This document shows, one piece after another, positions 63,073 through 64,000 of a DNA stretch of 64,000 nucleotides. Where the stretch lies: positions 1,364,001-1,428,000 of the forward strand of contig CAXXSS010000001.1 in assembly GCA_963676865.2 (NCBI GenBank). Reading direction: 5' to 3'. Numbering within the stretch: position 1 is the stretch's first letter; each line of letters opens with the position of its first letter. The notes beneath the pieces are model-generated. The model did not search any database. It saw only the letters and a program-made list of their open reading frames with translations, and was not told where the DNA came from. The DNA comes from JAAYUD01 sp963676865 (GTDB lineage Bacteria > Bacteroidota > Bacteroidia > Bacteroidales > Bacteroidaceae). The position numbers and the translations under genes are program-made.

Positions 63073-63266
63073 GGTATAACCTCCTTTTTTATACAAAAAC
63101 ATAAAAAAAGTAGAAATCTATCAGATTTTAGCTAGAAGACTCCAAATATTACACCATTTATCCGGCACAATCATAACTAATAGAAGACGTGTCTCAGCAT
63201 CCGGAAAAATCAACCGTATGTCGCTGCCGTAACGAACGTTCGTTTTGTGTATATAGTTACATTAAT

Positions 63267-63301
63267 AAAAAAGCATCAGAAAAGTGTTCTGATGCTTTTT
63301 T
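63267..63301 (-). terminator. Rho-independent terminator of glyS
   Basis: AAAAAAGCATCAGAA (63267-63281) pairs perfectly with TTCTGATGCTTTTTT (63287-63301) around a 5-nt loop. The A/T tails let it work in both directions. It lies 28 bp after the glyS stop. Confidence 0.85.
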
Positions 63302-63328
63302 ATAGATTTACCTTAAACTATTATCTAG

Positions 63329-64000
63329 TTAGACAAGCTTCTTCAATAATGAAACAATACTTACCTTATCAGCAATAATATTATTCAATTCAGCAATAGG
63401 AACTCTCTCCTGCTGCATCGTATCACGATTACGAAGAGTGACGCAATTATCGTTTAGCGTGTCATGATCAACAGTGACACAATAGGGAGTACCAATGGCA
63501 TCTTGTCGACGATAACGCTTGCCGATACTATCTTTTTCATCATATTGACAGTTGAAATGAAATTTCAAGTCGTCAACGATATGTTGTGCTATTTCAGGCA
63601 GACCATCTTTCTTTACCAATGGCAAGACAGCAAGTTTGACCGGAGCAAGTGGAGCAGGTAATTTCAAAACAACGCGCGTATCTCCATTCTCCAATTTCTC
63701 TTCCGTATACGAAGCACTTATCACGCTAAGGAACATACGATCCAAACCTATAGACGTTTCAACACAATAAGGAGTATAAGATTCGCCTAGCTCAGGATCA
63801 TAATATTTAATGCTTTTGCCACAATATTTTTCATGCTGAGAAAGGTCAAAGTCTGTACGAGAATGAATGCCTTCAACCTCTTTGAAACCAAATGGCATCA
63901 AGAACTCAATATCGGTTGCAGCATTAGCATAATGAGCAAGCTTCTCATGATCATGGAAACGATAATGATCATCACCAAAGCCCAATGCTTTGTGCCATTT
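63329..64000 (-). CDS. glyS: Glycyl-tRNA synthetase, C-terminal part (window edge)
   Basis: About 224 residues, open to the right edge, with no start inside the window (a TTG at 63985 is internal). The alpha2-type class II enzyme is recognised by EGIHSRTDFDLSQHEKYCGK, motif 3 in CVETSIGLDRMFLSVI and the anticodon-binding domain (LPAPLAPVKLAVLPLVKKDGLPEIA). It charges tRNA-Gly. It ends just before a strong terminator. Confidence 0.96.
   Translation of the reverse strand, partial: KWHKALGFGDDHYRFHDHEKLAHYANAATDIEFLMPFGFKEVEGIHSRTDFDLSQHEKYCGKSIKYYDPELGESYTPYCVETSIGLDRMFLSVISASYTEEKLENGDTRVVLKLPAPLAPVKLAVLPLVKKDGLPEIAQHIVDDLKFHFNCQYDEKDSIGKRYRRQDAIGTPYCVTVDHDTLNDNCVTLRNRDTMQQERVPIAELNNIIADKVSIVSLLKKLV

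Larger units (their letters stand above)
62718..63328. other. Intergenic region between DUF2807 copy 2 and glyS
   Basis: Contains one possible small gene (62923-63072), a 14-bp perfect palindrome AACGAACGTTCGTT (63231-63244) and the glyS terminator. Nothing else was recognised. Confidence 0.6.

Overview
The window reads as chromosomal DNA of a Bacteroidales bacterium, most likely a Bacteroides species. The A+T-rich background, the repeated promoter pattern TTTG / about 20 bp / TAnnTTTG, the near absence of Shine-Dalgarno sequences, and family types typical of this group (DUF4922, DUF4254, DUF2807, GlsB/GlsA glycine-lipid genes, HU-like proteins beside VapE/DUF3874 genes) all point that way. 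The species cannot be named from the sequence alone.

Left part (1-6723): a truncated TPR protein and dut; the glycine-lipid acyltransferase pair glsA-glsB; a divergent ECF sigma factor; then a two-gene split ThrE-type exporter followed by a DUF6064 membrane protein.

Accessory island (about 6800-13000): a divergent pair made of an HU/winged-helix DNA-binding protein and a VapE/DUF3874-type primase-like gene, separated by a perfect 68-bp palindrome holding three CACATATGTG units exactly 22 bp apart. The primase-like gene is broken by three frameshifts. An ISAs1-family element (9-bp target duplication) sits between the two genes and an IS66-family element (8-bp target duplication) sits just after them. 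A second, decayed copy of the same cassette lies at 61239-61962; its genes are wrecked, but its palindromic array survives, enlarged to four units.

Peptidoglycan salvage operon (35353 down to 13241, minus strand, 15 tightly packed genes): two NamZ-type exo-muramidases, a sodium:solute symporter, an amidase-like/golvesin/FN3 protein, a phosphoesterase-PQQ protein, GT2, DUF4922, SpoIID-like, an AmpG-like permease with a large extra domain, an FAD/Fe-S D-lactate dehydrogenase-like protein, MurT-, MurK- and MurQ-like proteins, an AmiE-like serine hydrolase and an SGNH hydrolase. Read together it is a route from cell-wall fragments to GlcNAc-6-phosphate and D-lactate, with the D-lactate apparently oxidised by an enzyme encoded in the same transcript. 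The operon content and the functions are inferred from families and layout.

Right part (35745-64000): VanZ-like and DUF2807 proteins, an LpxA-type acyltransferase, an RND efflux operon, an Ig-like lipoprotein with a DUF3108 protein, a 1.1-kb gene-poor stretch with a perfect 28-bp inverted repeat, cysS with a thioesterase and a purine permease, GH3, phosphofructokinase, the acpP-fabF-rnc operon, purN, pdxB, an LPS-core-like trio (DUF4254, GT9, InaA-type kinase), a second DUF2807 lipoprotein, and the C-terminal part of glycyl-tRNA synthetase running off the end.
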